From NCBI RefSeq assembly GCF_003226345.1, contig NZ_PDOF01000002.1, positions 372,001 to 436,000 of the forward strand: a stretch of DNA of 64,000 bases, written 5' to 3'. Shown piece after piece: positions 50,053-59,443 of the stretch; positions within the stretch are counted from its first letter, which is position 1; each line of letters opens with the position of its first letter. The position numbers were made by a program, and so were the translations under genes. This DNA is from Alteribacter lacisalsi. GTDB taxonomy: Bacteria > Bacillota > Bacilli > Bacillales > Salisediminibacteriaceae. The notes beneath the pieces were generated by a model, which was given only the letters and a program-made list of their open reading frames with translations, was not told the origin of the DNA and did not search any database.

Positions 50053-50191
50053 AAAACACCATCTCCTTTCATGCATGTCTTTGTTTACTATACCACGCTC
50101 AGGACATTTGGTTACGGAAAAAGGAAAAAAACGGATGATGACGAAATATGTTAAAGGTGAAACGATAACTGTTTGTTCAGGGGGAAATCAT

Positions 50192-50650
50192 ATGTCATCA
50201 CGAACACTTCATCTAAAGAGAATCGATGGGTCAAACTGGGAGGAAGCCATTCAGCTTAAGGTCCGGGAAGACCAGAAATCCTTCGTCGCATCGAACCTGT
50301 ACTCAATCGCCCAGGTCCAGTTCCTTGAAGACTTCGAGGCTAAAGGGATTTACAAGGAAGACACGATGATCGGTTTTGCCCTCTACGGCATCGACAAAGA
50401 CGACAGTCATTACTGGATTTACCGCCTCATGATCGACCAGAACCATCAGGGAAAAGGATCCGGCACCGAAGCCCTGCGTCTGATCATTAACGATATTGAG
50501 CACCAGAACACCGAGGGACGCCCGTGCATCATGATCGGCTACGAGCCGGATAACAACGGCGCCCGCCACGTATACAAAAAAGCAGGATTTGCAGAAACAG
50601 AAATGGCCTCGTGGGGGGAGCAGCTGGCGAAATACGATCTCACACACTAA
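50192..50650 (+). CDS. GNAT acetyltransferase (SpeG/BltD-like)
   Basis: 152 aa from ATG 50192 behind GGGGGAAATC. VREDQKSFVASNLYSIAQVQFLEDFEAKGIYKEDTMIGFALYGIDKDD followed by SHYWIYRLMIDQNHQGKGSGTEALRLI resembles spermine/spermidine acetyltransferases of the BltD/PaiA type. HVYKKAGF near the C-terminus is motif B. Polyamine acetylation is a reasonable inference. It may be cotranscribed with the next gene, 13 bp downstream. Confidence 0.85.
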   Translation: MSSRTLHLKRIDGSNWEEAIQLKVREDQKSFVASNLYSIAQVQFLEDFEAKGIYKEDTMIGFALYGIDKDDSHYWIYRLMIDQNHQGKGSGTEALRLIINDIEHQNTEGRPCIMIGYEPDNNGARHVYKKAGFAETEMASWGEQLAKYDLTH

Positions 50651-50663
50651 GGAGAGAAACCCT

Positions 50664-51410
50664 TTGTCTCATATAAAAATCGCAGAAGGAAACACGGCAG
50701 ACATTTATTTGCACGAAGACCGGATCACCAAAGTATTTAAGGCTCATCTGCCTGATACCGAGGCAGAAAAAGAAGCACACAAACAGACATTTGCCCGCGC
50801 ATGCGGTCTGCCTGTCCCGGAAATATTCGAGGTTACACACAAAGAAGGCAGACAGGCGATCACCATGCGGTATGCAGAGGGAAGGACCCTCGGTGAACGC
50901 GCTCTTGAAAACAGGGACCAGGCAGAAGACTTCCTGCGCTTGTCAATAGACATCCAGGATCACATACACAGCTTTACGGCTGATCCCCTGGAGCGGATGG
51001 CAGAAAAACTCAGCCGTCAGATCATAACCGCACAGCTGCTCAGTCCGAAACAGCAATCGGTGCTGCTTGAAAAGCTCGATCAGATGCCGTCAGAGAACAG
51101 CCTCTGCCACGGTGATTTTCACCTGTTTAACCTGATTCAGGGAGGCGGGGAGGTCGCGATTCTCGACTGGGTGGATGCGAGTGCCGGTAACAAGTATGCA
51201 GATATCTGCCGCACGTATCTGTTGTACCTGACATTTTCCAGCCAGATGGCCGAGATGTATCTGCGGCTGTACTGCGGAAAAAAAGCAGCAAGGAAAGAGG
51301 AAGTACTGGCATGGCTGCCGATTCTGGCTGGAGCCAGATTGTCCGAGCACGTACCTTTGGAAAAAAGGGAGACACTGGTCGCCATTGTGCAGGAGTTCTG
51401 CTCAGGCTAA
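50664..51410 (+). CDS. Phosphotransferase (APH/ChoK-like fold)
   Basis: 248 aa from TTG 50664 behind AAGGAGAG, not from the earlier in-frame ATG that overlaps the GNAT gene. The nucleotide-binding GNTADIYLHEDRITKVFK, catalytic loop SLCHGDFHLFNLIQ (HGDxHxxN) and metal-binding DWVDAS are complete. Family members phosphorylate aminoglycosides, homoserine, choline or sugars. The substrate is not deducible. Confidence 0.88.
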   Translation: MSHIKIAEGNTADIYLHEDRITKVFKAHLPDTEAEKEAHKQTFARACGLPVPEIFEVTHKEGRQAITMRYAEGRTLGERALENRDQAEDFLRLSIDIQDHIHSFTADPLERMAEKLSRQIITAQLLSPKQQSVLLEKLDQMPSENSLCHGDFHLFNLIQGGGEVAILDWVDASAGNKYADICRTYLLYLTFSSQMAEMYLRLYCGKKAARKEEVLAWLPILAGARLSEHVPLEKRETLVAIVQEFCSG

Positions 51411-51494
51411 AGCGCAGGCGAACATGAACACGCGAAACATGTGGGAAAAACACCGGATCCCTCCCACACCAACCCCGTGTTATCTTTTCCAATC

Positions 51495-51526
51495 GTTCAG
51501 GCTATAATGGGTAACAATGCCTGAAC
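51495..51526 (+). promoter_or_regulatory. Rhodopsin promoter and operator-like repeat
   Basis: GTTCAGGC at 51495-51502 and its complement GCCTGAAC at 51519-51526 enclose the -10 box TATAAT (51503-51508). No clear -35 is seen. The palindrome would let a repressor or activator bind across the transcription start. Confidence 0.65.
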
Positions 51527-51544
51527 ACAGGAAGTGTGGAATAG

Positions 51545-52267
51545 ATGAACGAAACCGAAGTGTTATTATACTGGATTTATGTAGCCGTTATGGCCTCGGG
51601 CGCTATCACGTTCGCCGTCTGGAGCCGGAACAGAAAAGGCGTATCCCGCGTAGAGTATCTGATCGCGTTTATGATCCCGACCTGGTCGGGTTTGGCCTAT
51701 ATGAGCATGGCTCTTGGACAGGGGCACATTATAATCGGAGGAGAAATCGTCTACGTGGCCCGCTACCTTGACTGGGTCGTGACGACACCGCTCCTTCTTA
51801 CCGCTCTCGCGCTCACTGCCATGCATTATCTGGACAAGAAAGACGGCGTCCTGATCGCCGCCCTCATCATCGCCGATGTGATCATGATTCTGACCGGGCT
51901 CATCGCTGATCTTTCCACCGGCTGGGTCAGACTCACCTGGTACTTTACCGGTGTGTCCGCCTTTATCGTCATTCTGTGGCTCATCTGGGTAAAACTGCGG
52001 CTTCTGGCAAAAAAGCAGGGCAGACGACTGTACAATATCTACTGCTTCCTGGCCCTGTACCTGACCGTATTCTGGATCAGCTACCCGGTCGCCTGGTACA
52101 TCGGCCCGTCCGGGATGGGGTATGTGGGGCAGACGACGGACACGTTCTTATTTGTCACGCTGCCCATGTTTTCAAAAGTCGGCTACAGCCTGCTTGATCT
52201 GTTTCTGCTGCGGAGGCTGAACAGTGGAGGGGGAGCCAAAGGAGCGGGAAGAGTCAGAACCGGATAA
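51545..52267 (+). CDS. Microbial (type I) rhodopsin, xenorhodopsin / Anabaena-sensory-rhodopsin type
   Basis: 240 aa, ATG 51545, AGGAAG upstream, seven transmembrane helices. The retinal Schiff-base Lys is K211 in PMFSKVGYSLLDLFLL and the counterion is D76 in VARYLDWVVTTPLLL with T80. The proton-donor position is Ala (A87) instead of Asp, and the second counterion Asp of bacteriorhodopsin is Pro (P207), as in Anabaena sensory rhodopsin and xenorhodopsins. The Asp seven residues after the Lys (D218) matches the cytoplasmic proton acceptor of those inward pumps. No retinal or carotenoid gene, transducer or soluble signalling partner is adjacent. Confidence 0.92.
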   Translation: MNETEVLLYWIYVAVMASGAITFAVWSRNRKGVSRVEYLIAFMIPTWSGLAYMSMALGQGHIIIGGEIVYVARYLDWVVTTPLLLTALALTAMHYLDKKDGVLIAALIIADVIMILTGLIADLSTGWVRLTWYFTGVSAFIVILWLIWVKLRLLAKKQGRRLYNIYCFLALYLTVFWISYPVAWYIGPSGMGYVGQTTDTFLFVTLPMFSKVGYSLLDLFLLRRLNSGGGAKGAGRVRTG

Positions 52268-52311
52268 ACAGGATCACTCAGGAACACCACCGACCAAAAC
52301 CGCCTGCACAT

Positions 52312-52345
52312 AAAAAAGCCCGGCACGCCTCACGCATGCCGGGCT
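52312..52345 (-). terminator. Terminator of the LCP gene
   Basis: AGCCCGGCA / TGCCGGGCT hairpin; on the minus strand it is followed by TTTTTTA. It also lies downstream of the rhodopsin gene. Confidence 0.8.
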
Positions 52346-52350
52346 ACTCT

Positions 52351-53304
52351 CTATTCGTCCTCTTCCGAAGAAGCCGCGACGCCATCGTTCTCCGCGTCAT
52401 CAAGCTCAAGGTGCGCACGGAGCTCGGAGCTGACACGCTCCCGCTCCTCATCAGGCACCTGCAGATACCAGATCCCGTCAATCGTTTCGCCGCTGCCTTC
52501 AATTTCGAGCGTATCCTGATTGTGACGGGCGCTCGCATAGTTATCGAACAGCTTCCGCATCTTGGCGAAGTCCAGGTTCGTCACCACGTTACTTCCGACC
52601 GCATCGAGAATACTCTCGACTCGCGTGATCGAACTGAACTGCGCTCCTTCATCGACCAGGGCATTGACTACCTGGCGCTGGCGCTCGTTCCTCCCCATGT
52701 CCCCGCGGGGATCTTCACTCCGCATCCGGACATAGGCGAGGGCTTCCTTACCGTTAAGGTCCAGTTCACCCTCTTCAAAATCAATGCTGTTCTGATCAAA
52801 TGCAAATGGATTTTCCACGGTTACACCGCCGACGGAATCGACCATCTCCTCAAATCCGTCCATGTTCACCGTCATAAAGTAATCAAGCGGAATGTCCAGG
52901 TAATTTTCCACTGTTGCGATCGCCAGTTCAGGACCGCCAAACCCATAGGCATGATTGATCTTATCCATCATGTCGTACCCGGGAATCTCCACCCGTGTAT
53001 CCCGGGGCAGACTGACCATCCGCATTGAATCCTCATCAGGATTTACCGTCACCACGATCATCGTATCGGACAGCCCCTCCTGAACGCCTTCCGAATCCAC
53101 ACCGATTAACAGAAACGAGACAGGCTCAAATTCATCCATATTCACTTCACCTTCGCGCCCGGACGACTCGTTCCGCTCCAGCTCCACGTGCATCTGAGAA
53201 TCAACCGTCTCCTGAACCGAATCATAAAGGTAATAGCCGTAACCCCCGGCTGCCAAGATCAGGAGCAGCATAACGCCGCCGGTGATAAGTAGAAATTTCT
53301 TCAT
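52351..53304 (-). CDS. LytR-CpsA-Psr (LCP) family cell-wall glycopolymer ligase
   Basis: 317 aa; membrane anchor at residues 3-24 then extracellular LCP domain. FLLIGVDSEGVQEGLSDTMIVVTVNPDEDSMRMVSLPRDTRVEI carries the Asp and Arg residues that bind the pyrophosphate lipid, and DKINHAYGFGGPELAIATVENYLDIPLDYFMTVN and EALAYVRMRSEDPRGDMGRNERQRQVV are the other signature blocks. It attaches teichoic acids or other glycopolymers to peptidoglycan and fits the polysaccharide genes that diverge from it. Confidence 0.95.
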   Translation of the reverse strand: MKKFLLITGGVMLLLILAAGGYGYYLYDSVQETVDSQMHVELERNESSGREGEVNMDEFEPVSFLLIGVDSEGVQEGLSDTMIVVTVNPDEDSMRMVSLPRDTRVEIPGYDMMDKINHAYGFGGPELAIATVENYLDIPLDYFMTVNMDGFEEMVDSVGGVTVENPFAFDQNSIDFEEGELDLNGKEALAYVRMRSEDPRGDMGRNERQRQVVNALVDEGAQFSSITRVESILDAVGSNVVTNLDFAKMRKLFDNYASARHNQDTLEIEGSGETIDGIWYLQVPDEERERVSSELRAHLELDDAENDGVAASSEEDE

Positions 53305-53573
53305 AATGTCCCCCTGATTTTATGATCAGCAAATCAATCGTTTCACTATAAAACAACTGTACCCACCTTATCAAAATTAAAGCAACAAAAGTAACTTCTC
53401 TGTAAAAAATGTAACGATTTAGTCAAAAAAGGGTTTTGCAGATCCAAATCCCGGAAAGAGTACCGGTAAAAGCCATACTGAATAGGTACTATGTCTTTTT
53501 CCTGAAAACACCAAGTTCAAACTATGACTTTTGTAACAAGAAACATGCACTTTTGCGCACGAGGAGGAGCCCC

Positions 53574-54680
53574 TTGCTGATTTATTTTCTCATCGCCATC
53601 TGGGTTGGGCTGCAGACCGCAAACCTATGGCAGCCAAAACATCCCGGCACACTATACCGTTATACAATCCACCAGCCGTATCCTGTAACCGCAGCGTTAA
53701 CCTTTCTTTTTATTGCCGCTGTGCTGGCAGCTCCTGTTACCGGTGATATGAGCAGGTATCTGGCGCAGCTTCATCTGAACAGCACTTTGACAATGCCCGA
53801 AGCCCTTGCCAGCGTCCGCTGGGAACCTGGATTTGTGGTTTATCAGTGGCTCGTAAGCGTCCTGACCACGTCACAGACATTTTTTATCGGACTGACCGCC
53901 ATGCTCATGTGGGTCCTGCTTTTTTTCACTCTGAAAAAAGTCGTGCCCGTGTCTTATCTTCCGCTTCTGCTGTTTGGCTATGTAAGCTTTTTTGAGTACT
54001 TTAACCTCGCGACTAACATTATCCGTCAGGGCTTTGTGATTCATCTGATGCTTCTGATGATTGTGATGCTGAAAGAAGACCGCTACATAAAAGGCATTCT
54101 TCTCGTTGCCGCCGCTTCCCTTTTTCATATTTCAGGAATCATCACGGCAGGGCTGCTGCTCATCCGTAAGCTGCGCATTTCTGTCGCTTTCCTGATCGGC
54201 GCTCTTGGGCTTGGCACCCTGCTCATGCTTACAGGAATGCATCAGCAGATCATGATCACCGTGGCTGGACTTGTCGGAGGAACAGTGGAGGACACGGTCC
54301 TCCGCTTTACCTCCGATGAGTTTGTGGACCGTTACGGGGGCATTGTGAACCGCCTCGATTTTCTCGGTTTCACCTTGTTCTGGGCAGTCTGGGGAGCGGC
54401 CTTTTACTATCTGTATCTCCGAAAAGACGAATGGTACATGTGGATTTTAAAATGCTATCTGGCGTTAAGCGTTGTGTTCACCCTGTTTGCCTTTATCGCC
54501 TATTCCGACCGGATTGCCATGTTTGCCTGGTTTCTCGTCCCAATTCTTCTGTTTTACCCGATCACCAGAATGACGGGACGCATGAAGACAGCAGGGATTG
54601 CCGGCACGATTCTGATTGCCGTGCTCATGGTTTTCTTCTTTGATGTAACCCCGTATTTTGCCCGGCTCCCTGGCTATTAA
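53574..54680 (+). CDS. EpsG/Wzy-like polysaccharide polymerase
   Basis: 368 aa from TTG 53574 behind GAGGAGGAG. About nine to ten membrane helices. The EpsG pattern includes PVTGDMSRYLAQLHLNST in an outer loop, EPGFVVYQWLVS, and FNLATNIIRQGFVIHLMLL. It likely polymerises lipid-linked oligosaccharide repeat units at the outer face. It is the first gene of the polysaccharide operon; 269 bp separate it from the divergent LCP gene. Confidence 0.8.
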   Translation: MLIYFLIAIWVGLQTANLWQPKHPGTLYRYTIHQPYPVTAALTFLFIAAVLAAPVTGDMSRYLAQLHLNSTLTMPEALASVRWEPGFVVYQWLVSVLTTSQTFFIGLTAMLMWVLLFFTLKKVVPVSYLPLLLFGYVSFFEYFNLATNIIRQGFVIHLMLLMIVMLKEDRYIKGILLVAAASLFHISGIITAGLLLIRKLRISVAFLIGALGLGTLLMLTGMHQQIMITVAGLVGGTVEDTVLRFTSDEFVDRYGGIVNRLDFLGFTLFWAVWGAAFYYLYLRKDEWYMWILKCYLALSVVFTLFAFIAYSDRIAMFAWFLVPILLFYPITRMTGRMKTAGIAGTILIAVLMVFFFDVTPYFARLPGY

Positions 54681-54701
54681 TCTAGAAAATGAGGTGATGT
54701 G

Positions 54702-55883
54702 ATGGACATCCTTTATGTTGTAGACAACAACGTGGACACGATCGGAGGAGAACAGGAATCAACGAAAATCATTCTGAACGAGATGAAAAAACAGCACCAT
54801 ATCGGACTCGTACAGCCCGGCAAGCCCCCGAAAAAGTGCCGTCAAATCGAGTCGTTTACATTGACTGGGACCCCAAAGCTCAAGCAGCTCGTTAAAAAAC
54901 CGTGGCGTTTTCTAGGGTATATCAACCGAATGCGAAAAATCATCCGCGGAAAACGGCCGGAACTGATTCACTCCCACGCCCAGGCGAGCTTCTTTATCGT
55001 AGCGCTCCTGAAGTTTCTGCGGCTGATCCCCCAGTCCAACGTGGTCGTTCATACTGAGCGCGGTCTGTACTCAAAGTACGGGAAACCGGTAAAACTGCTG
55101 TTCTATCTTTTTCTGAAAAAAGCAGACGTACTCGTCACCACAACGAAACATAACCGGGACATGTGGAAAGAGGGGCTTGAAAAGTTTAAATACAGCCGGC
55201 GTCTCGATTTCAGGGTGATTGAAAACACGGCCGGAGAGCTTTATGAGGACCAGACCGCCGGTCACTCCGGGGAAAAAGAGCTGCACGTGGGCTTTGCCGG
55301 ACGTTACGCAGGCTGGAAAAACTGGCCGCTCGCGGTTGATATTTCACAAGGGCTGGAAGAACGGTTTCCGGGAAAAGTGAAGGTGAGTATGGCCGTAGGC
55401 TGTCATGAGCAGCCGTGCTTTGAAGCTGTGGAAGCGATTTTCAAAGATATGAACGAGCTCCTAGGTAGCCGTTTTGACGGGAAAATCAACACGCCGTTTG
55501 AAGACATGCGCCGGTTTTACAGTGATATCAATTACTTTGTCCTTACTTCGGATCCGGATACGGAATCGTTCGGACGGACCCTCGTTGAAGCGATGGCCAG
55601 CCGTACAATCGTGTTTACCACCAATGCCGGCGGCTCGGAGGAAGTGGTTGGAAAAGACGATAATGTGGGCCGTACGGCGGAGGATTTCGTTGAGAAAATC
55701 GCCCGCTTTTACACGGACAATGCCGCAGCCGAGCAGGAAAAACAACGGAGCGTCGAGCGGGCAAAACAGACGTATTCAACAGAAAACAACATCAGCAAGC
55801 ACATTAGACTGTACGAGGACAAGCTCATGGAAAAGGACGTCTCAAAAGCGCTTGCTGCCTCAGATAAAAGGGTGGTCGAATGA
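54702..55883 (+). CDS. GT4-family glycosyltransferase
   Basis: 393 aa from ATG 54702 behind GAGGTGATG. N-terminal Rossmann half (VVDNNVDTIGGEQESTKII) binds the lipid acceptor, and C-terminal half carries LHVGFAGRYAGWKNWPLAVDI and the EX7E motif in ESFGRTLVEAMASRTIVFTTNAGGSEEVV. GT-B retaining enzymes of this type add hexoses to lipid-linked intermediates in the cytoplasm. Overlaps the next gene by 4 bp. Confidence 0.9.
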   Translation: MDILYVVDNNVDTIGGEQESTKIILNEMKKQHHIGLVQPGKPPKKCRQIESFTLTGTPKLKQLVKKPWRFLGYINRMRKIIRGKRPELIHSHAQASFFIVALLKFLRLIPQSNVVVHTERGLYSKYGKPVKLLFYLFLKKADVLVTTTKHNRDMWKEGLEKFKYSRRLDFRVIENTAGELYEDQTAGHSGEKELHVGFAGRYAGWKNWPLAVDISQGLEERFPGKVKVSMAVGCHEQPCFEAVEAIFKDMNELLGSRFDGKINTPFEDMRRFYSDINYFVLTSDPDTESFGRTLVEAMASRTIVFTTNAGGSEEVVGKDDNVGRTAEDFVEKIARFYTDNAAAEQEKQRSVERAKQTYSTENNISKHIRLYEDKLMEKDVSKALAASDKRVVE

Positions 55884-56692
55884 CAGCTGTATCGTTTTTA
55901 TGCACCGTCAAAAACGGCGGAGATTTGTTTATGGAAACATTGAAAAGCATCCGGAATCAGACATTCAGGGATTTTGAACTCGTCGTGGTGGACGACGGCT
56001 CCACCGACCGCACGAACGAACGGATCCGGAAATTTGCCAACGAAAACCGCTTTCCTGTTACACTGGTCACAACGAAAGGTGTCGGTCGAGGCAGGGCATT
56101 GAACCTTGGTGTCGAACACTGTAAAGGAACGTATATCATGATCGTGGATGACGACGATCCAATTCATCCGGAAAAAGCCCGGATTCAGCACGAGGCTGGC
56201 CGCAGCAACCCTGAATATACCGTGCTCTGTACGAGGGCGTTTACCCTCCTGAACGAAGACGAGCCCGAGTGGCGCGAAATCAGCGAAACCGGGGAAGACC
56301 CGCTCGATGTGACCGACCGGGTCTACATTAAAAATCCGGTGATTCACAGCTCGGTGATGATCAGAAAAGAAGCTCTCGAAGCAGAAGGGGCGTACGACGA
56401 AACCCGGAAATCCCAGTTCGATACGGAGCTGTGGCTCAGGCTCGTCACAAACGGGCACCGCATCGGCCAGATCCCCTACGCGCTGACCGCCAAGCGGGCC
56501 CACCGCAACCAGGCGTTTGAGCGGAAAAAGCGGCTTGCGTTTTTAACCCGGACGACGGCACTTCAGCTTAAGTATTTAAAAAAGGCCGGTGTCCCGCCTT
56601 ATTATTACGTGTTTCCGGCAGCAAAGTTCGCTTACGGACTCCTGCCGCGTGCCGTTCGGGTCCAGCTTAGAAAAAGCAGGGAGCAGGTGTAA
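55880..56692 (+). CDS. GT2-family glycosyltransferase
   Basis: 270 aa. VSFLCTVKNGGDLFMETLKSIRNQTFRDFELVVVDDGSTDRTNE is the GT-A N-terminus; DDGS and DXD-like MIVDDDDPIHPEKAR bind UDP-sugar and metal. RKSQFDTELWLRLVTNG contains the catalytic base region. It is soluble, with a basic C-terminal helix, and works with the GT4 enzyme on the repeat unit. Confidence 0.92.
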   Translation: MTAVSFLCTVKNGGDLFMETLKSIRNQTFRDFELVVVDDGSTDRTNERIRKFANENRFPVTLVTTKGVGRGRALNLGVEHCKGTYIMIVDDDDPIHPEKARIQHEAGRSNPEYTVLCTRAFTLLNEDEPEWREISETGEDPLDVTDRVYIKNPVIHSSVMIRKEALEAEGAYDETRKSQFDTELWLRLVTNGHRIGQIPYALTAKRAHRNQAFERKKRLAFLTRTTALQLKYLKKAGVPPYYYVFPAAKFAYGLLPRAVRVQLRKSREQV

Positions 56693-56811
56693 AGAGGCCC
56701 TTCCCGAGGAGGCTGAGGCCCTGCCCGCGGAAAGCATCCGCCTGAAGCGCAAAATAACAACACTCATTCCAAGAGAACAGCCAATAAAAAGATAAAGGTG
56801 CCGTCAAGTCT

Positions 56812-58122
56812 ATGAAGCAGCTGCAGAAATGGAAGAAAAATAAATTCGTCAGAAATGTCCTCGTCCTTTTTTCCGGGACGGCACTGGCCCAGGTGATTAC
56901 GATTGCGGCGGTTCCGATCCTCACCCGCCTGTACTCGCCCGATGCGTTCGGAACCCTGTCGATCTACACCTCGATTGTCGCGATTCTGACCATCTTCATG
57001 ACCATGAAGTACGAGTATGCCATCGTCACCGCCAGGAATGAGCGGGAAGCCATTTCGGTCGTCTACCTGACCCTGTGGATCCTTATTGCCGCAACGGCGC
57101 TTCTGTACATACTGATCTATGTCGCGGGCGACATGTTTTTATCCGTGTTTCAGATCGATGAACTCGGAACCATTCTCTGGCTTGTGCCCCTGTCGCTCGT
57201 GTTTTTCGGGGCCATCGCCATTTTAAAATACTGGATGAACCGCCACGAATCGTACAAGGTGCTTTCCTATACGAACGTGGCCAATAACGGCAGCCGGGCG
57301 GCCGTGCAGATTGGACTCGGGCTTCAGACCGCCTCCACCATGGGCCTTGTGGCCGGCCAGATGTTCGGGAACTTCCTGAACGCGGCTCTGCTATGGTGGA
57401 AAGCGGTTCGAACGACCGGTCTCAATACGGTTCATCGCCCGTCGATCCACGAGATCCGGACGGCTGCCGTCACCTTCAGCCAGTATCCGAAATTCAATGC
57501 ACCGAACACTCTCGTCAACAATCTTGCCAACAATTCGCCGCCGTTTGTCCTTGCCTATTTCTTTGGTCCGGCGATTGTCGGGCTGTACTATCTGTCGGTC
57601 CGGCTCATTAAGACGCCGGTCAACATTTTCGCCCAGTCCCTCGGCCAGGTGTTCCTGAAAAAAGCCACGACGATTCATCAGGACGGGCGCAGCCTGTACC
57701 CGGCCTACCGGAAAATGACCGCTGTCCTTTTCGCAGCAGGCATCGCCCCGGTCCTTGCCCTGATTGTAATTTCACCGCCGCTGTTCACATTTGTCCTCGG
57801 AGTCGAGTGGACCGGAGCCGGGGAAATTGCCCGCTGGGTGATCATCTGGCACTTCTTTATCTACCTGAGGGAGCCGGCACTCAAGGTGATTCTCATCAAA
57901 GGCTGGCAGAAGTTTCTGCTCATCGTAAACGCCGTGTTCGTAACGGCAGGGCTTGTAAGCCTCGTTCTGGGCGGCTTGTTTCTCGGGGCGCTTGAAACGG
58001 TAATTGTCTACAGCCTGATAGGCGCCGTTTCCAACATCGTTGTGATCGCCGCCACGTTCCTTCTGCTTCACACGGAACACCGGAGCAAAAAGGAGGACGC
58101 ACCTTATGACCAGCATTCTTAA
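56812..58122 (+). CDS. Wzx-type oligosaccharide flippase (MVF/polysaccharide synthase family)
   Basis: 436 aa, ATG 56812, twelve predicted helices. FVRNVLVLFSGTALAQVITIAAVPILTRLYSPDAFGTLSIYTS is the typical first helix pair, and YPKFNAPNTLVNNLANNSPPFVLAYFFGPAIVGLYYLSVR the second block of Wzx proteins. It moves undecaprenyl-linked units to the outer face. The 119-bp gap before it has no clear extra gene. Confidence 0.93.
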   Translation: MKQLQKWKKNKFVRNVLVLFSGTALAQVITIAAVPILTRLYSPDAFGTLSIYTSIVAILTIFMTMKYEYAIVTARNEREAISVVYLTLWILIAATALLYILIYVAGDMFLSVFQIDELGTILWLVPLSLVFFGAIAILKYWMNRHESYKVLSYTNVANNGSRAAVQIGLGLQTASTMGLVAGQMFGNFLNAALLWWKAVRTTGLNTVHRPSIHEIRTAAVTFSQYPKFNAPNTLVNNLANNSPPFVLAYFFGPAIVGLYYLSVRLIKTPVNIFAQSLGQVFLKKATTIHQDGRSLYPAYRKMTAVLFAAGIAPVLALIVISPPLFTFVLGVEWTGAGEIARWVIIWHFFIYLREPALKVILIKGWQKFLLIVNAVFVTAGLVSLVLGGLFLGALETVIVYSLIGAVSNIVVIAATFLLLHTEHRSKKEDAPYDQHS

Positions 58123-59347
58123 AAAAGGACGGACCATCGCCGGGCTCACTTTCCAGCGGCTTATGACGAACCGAAAGGCGCACCGATCGTTCAAGCATCT
58201 CTATGCAAGTAAAGACTATGAGAAGGCGATTCTTTTTGGCGAGGCCATTCTTAAGAAATCTCCGGCCGACTACATTGTCCGCAAAAAGCTGACGATCTGC
58301 TTCGGCGAAAGCGGGCATTTTGAGCGGGCGGTTGAGACAAAATGGGGCGGTCTGAGTGCTTCCGAGCAGAAGACCGTACTGGAGGCGCTCCCGGAAATTG
58401 AAGACACGATCGGCCGAAGCACAGGGACACGTTCCCGGATGATTTACACGACCGGGCTCGAGCATCTCTGTATCTATGAACACCGCTCTGATGACGGCCG
58501 TATCTACCTTACAAAAGTCATTTCAGCGCAGGAAAAAAAGCGGGAAATGGCATTTTATACCCAGGTACTCCCGTCATCTTCTGCCCTTGTCCGGCACACC
58601 CCGGAAGTGGTGTCAGTCAAAAAGGCAGGTGGTCTGGTGCTCATTACTCAGGAAAAAGCAGCGGGCCGTCTGCTCAGCTCAGAATACCAACACACGGATG
58701 TTCTCCAGGCCCTGGACGTGCTCGAGAGCATTACCGGAACCGATGAGAAAAAACTCCGGCGCCACATTCCGGGAAGAACGGCAGGGGAGCGAGTGGAACA
58801 GCTTTGGCTCGTCCGCGTCATCCGCAACCTGCCTCTTGACCTTTTTGACAGGGCTGACCGGAAAAAAGCAAACCGGTACCTGTTGAAGCGTGTAAATGCC
58901 TATTTGAACCGGAGAGGGTACAGTGGGGAGACGAAAGCGCTGTTTAAAGAAATAGAAAAATGTGTAACAGATCAGCAGTTGCATCGTCTATTTCGTAAAG
59001 AGGTGCGTTTTAGTCCGGTCCATGGTGACTTTCATGGAGAAAATATCTTTATAGAATCAGATAAAACGTTTAAAATAATAGACTGGGCCAGCATTCGTAT
59101 TGCGCCGAAAGTCATCGACGCAGTCAAACTGCTCGGCCGGGGAGGAGTATCGTTCACAGAGGTTGAGGAACTGTATCTGAATAACCCCGGGCGTTTTCAC
59201 CTGTCAAACGGGGATCGGCTTCTGTTCCTGTACGCGCTCGCCGTCTACTGGCTCGACCTGCTCAGTAAGGATGAATTCGAACGTCAGCGCCGATCCAACC
59301 TGGCGCCCCTGACTGCAAAAATGAAAGAGTTACTCTCGCAAATGTAA
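58106..59347 (+). CDS. Kinase-fold (APH-like) protein of the polysaccharide operon
   Basis: 413 aa, overlapping the flippase gene by 17 bp. Residues 1-80 form short helical TPR-like repeats (FKHLYASKDYEKAILFGEAILKKSPADYIVRKKLTICF). The C-terminal half is a phosphotransferase: VHGDFHGENIFI catalytic loop and KIIDWASIRIAPKVIDAVKLL metal site. Overlap with the flippase implies a linked role, perhaps phosphorylating a sugar or lipid intermediate. The segment at 58900-59100 is clearly AT-richer than its surroundings. Function is inference. Confidence 0.8.
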   Translation: MTSILKKGRTIAGLTFQRLMTNRKAHRSFKHLYASKDYEKAILFGEAILKKSPADYIVRKKLTICFGESGHFERAVETKWGGLSASEQKTVLEALPEIEDTIGRSTGTRSRMIYTTGLEHLCIYEHRSDDGRIYLTKVISAQEKKREMAFYTQVLPSSSALVRHTPEVVSVKKAGGLVLITQEKAAGRLLSSEYQHTDVLQALDVLESITGTDEKKLRRHIPGRTAGERVEQLWLVRVIRNLPLDLFDRADRKKANRYLLKRVNAYLNRRGYSGETKALFKEIEKCVTDQQLHRLFRKEVRFSPVHGDFHGENIFIESDKTFKIIDWASIRIAPKVIDAVKLLGRGGVSFTEVEELYLNNPGRFHLSNGDRLLFLYALAVYWLDLLSKDEFERQRRSNLAPLTAKMKELLSQM

Positions 59348-59443
59348 TTTCGAAAAATAGAGACGAACCGGGGTTACTGTCAAATGACCGCGGGAATAGG
59401 AAAGAAAGCACACGGAAATGTACCCTGAAAGGAGATCGCACAA

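Noticed and set aside
55898-56503. 201-codon minus-strand frame opposite the GT2 gene
   Set aside because: Antisense shadow of a GC-rich conserved gene.
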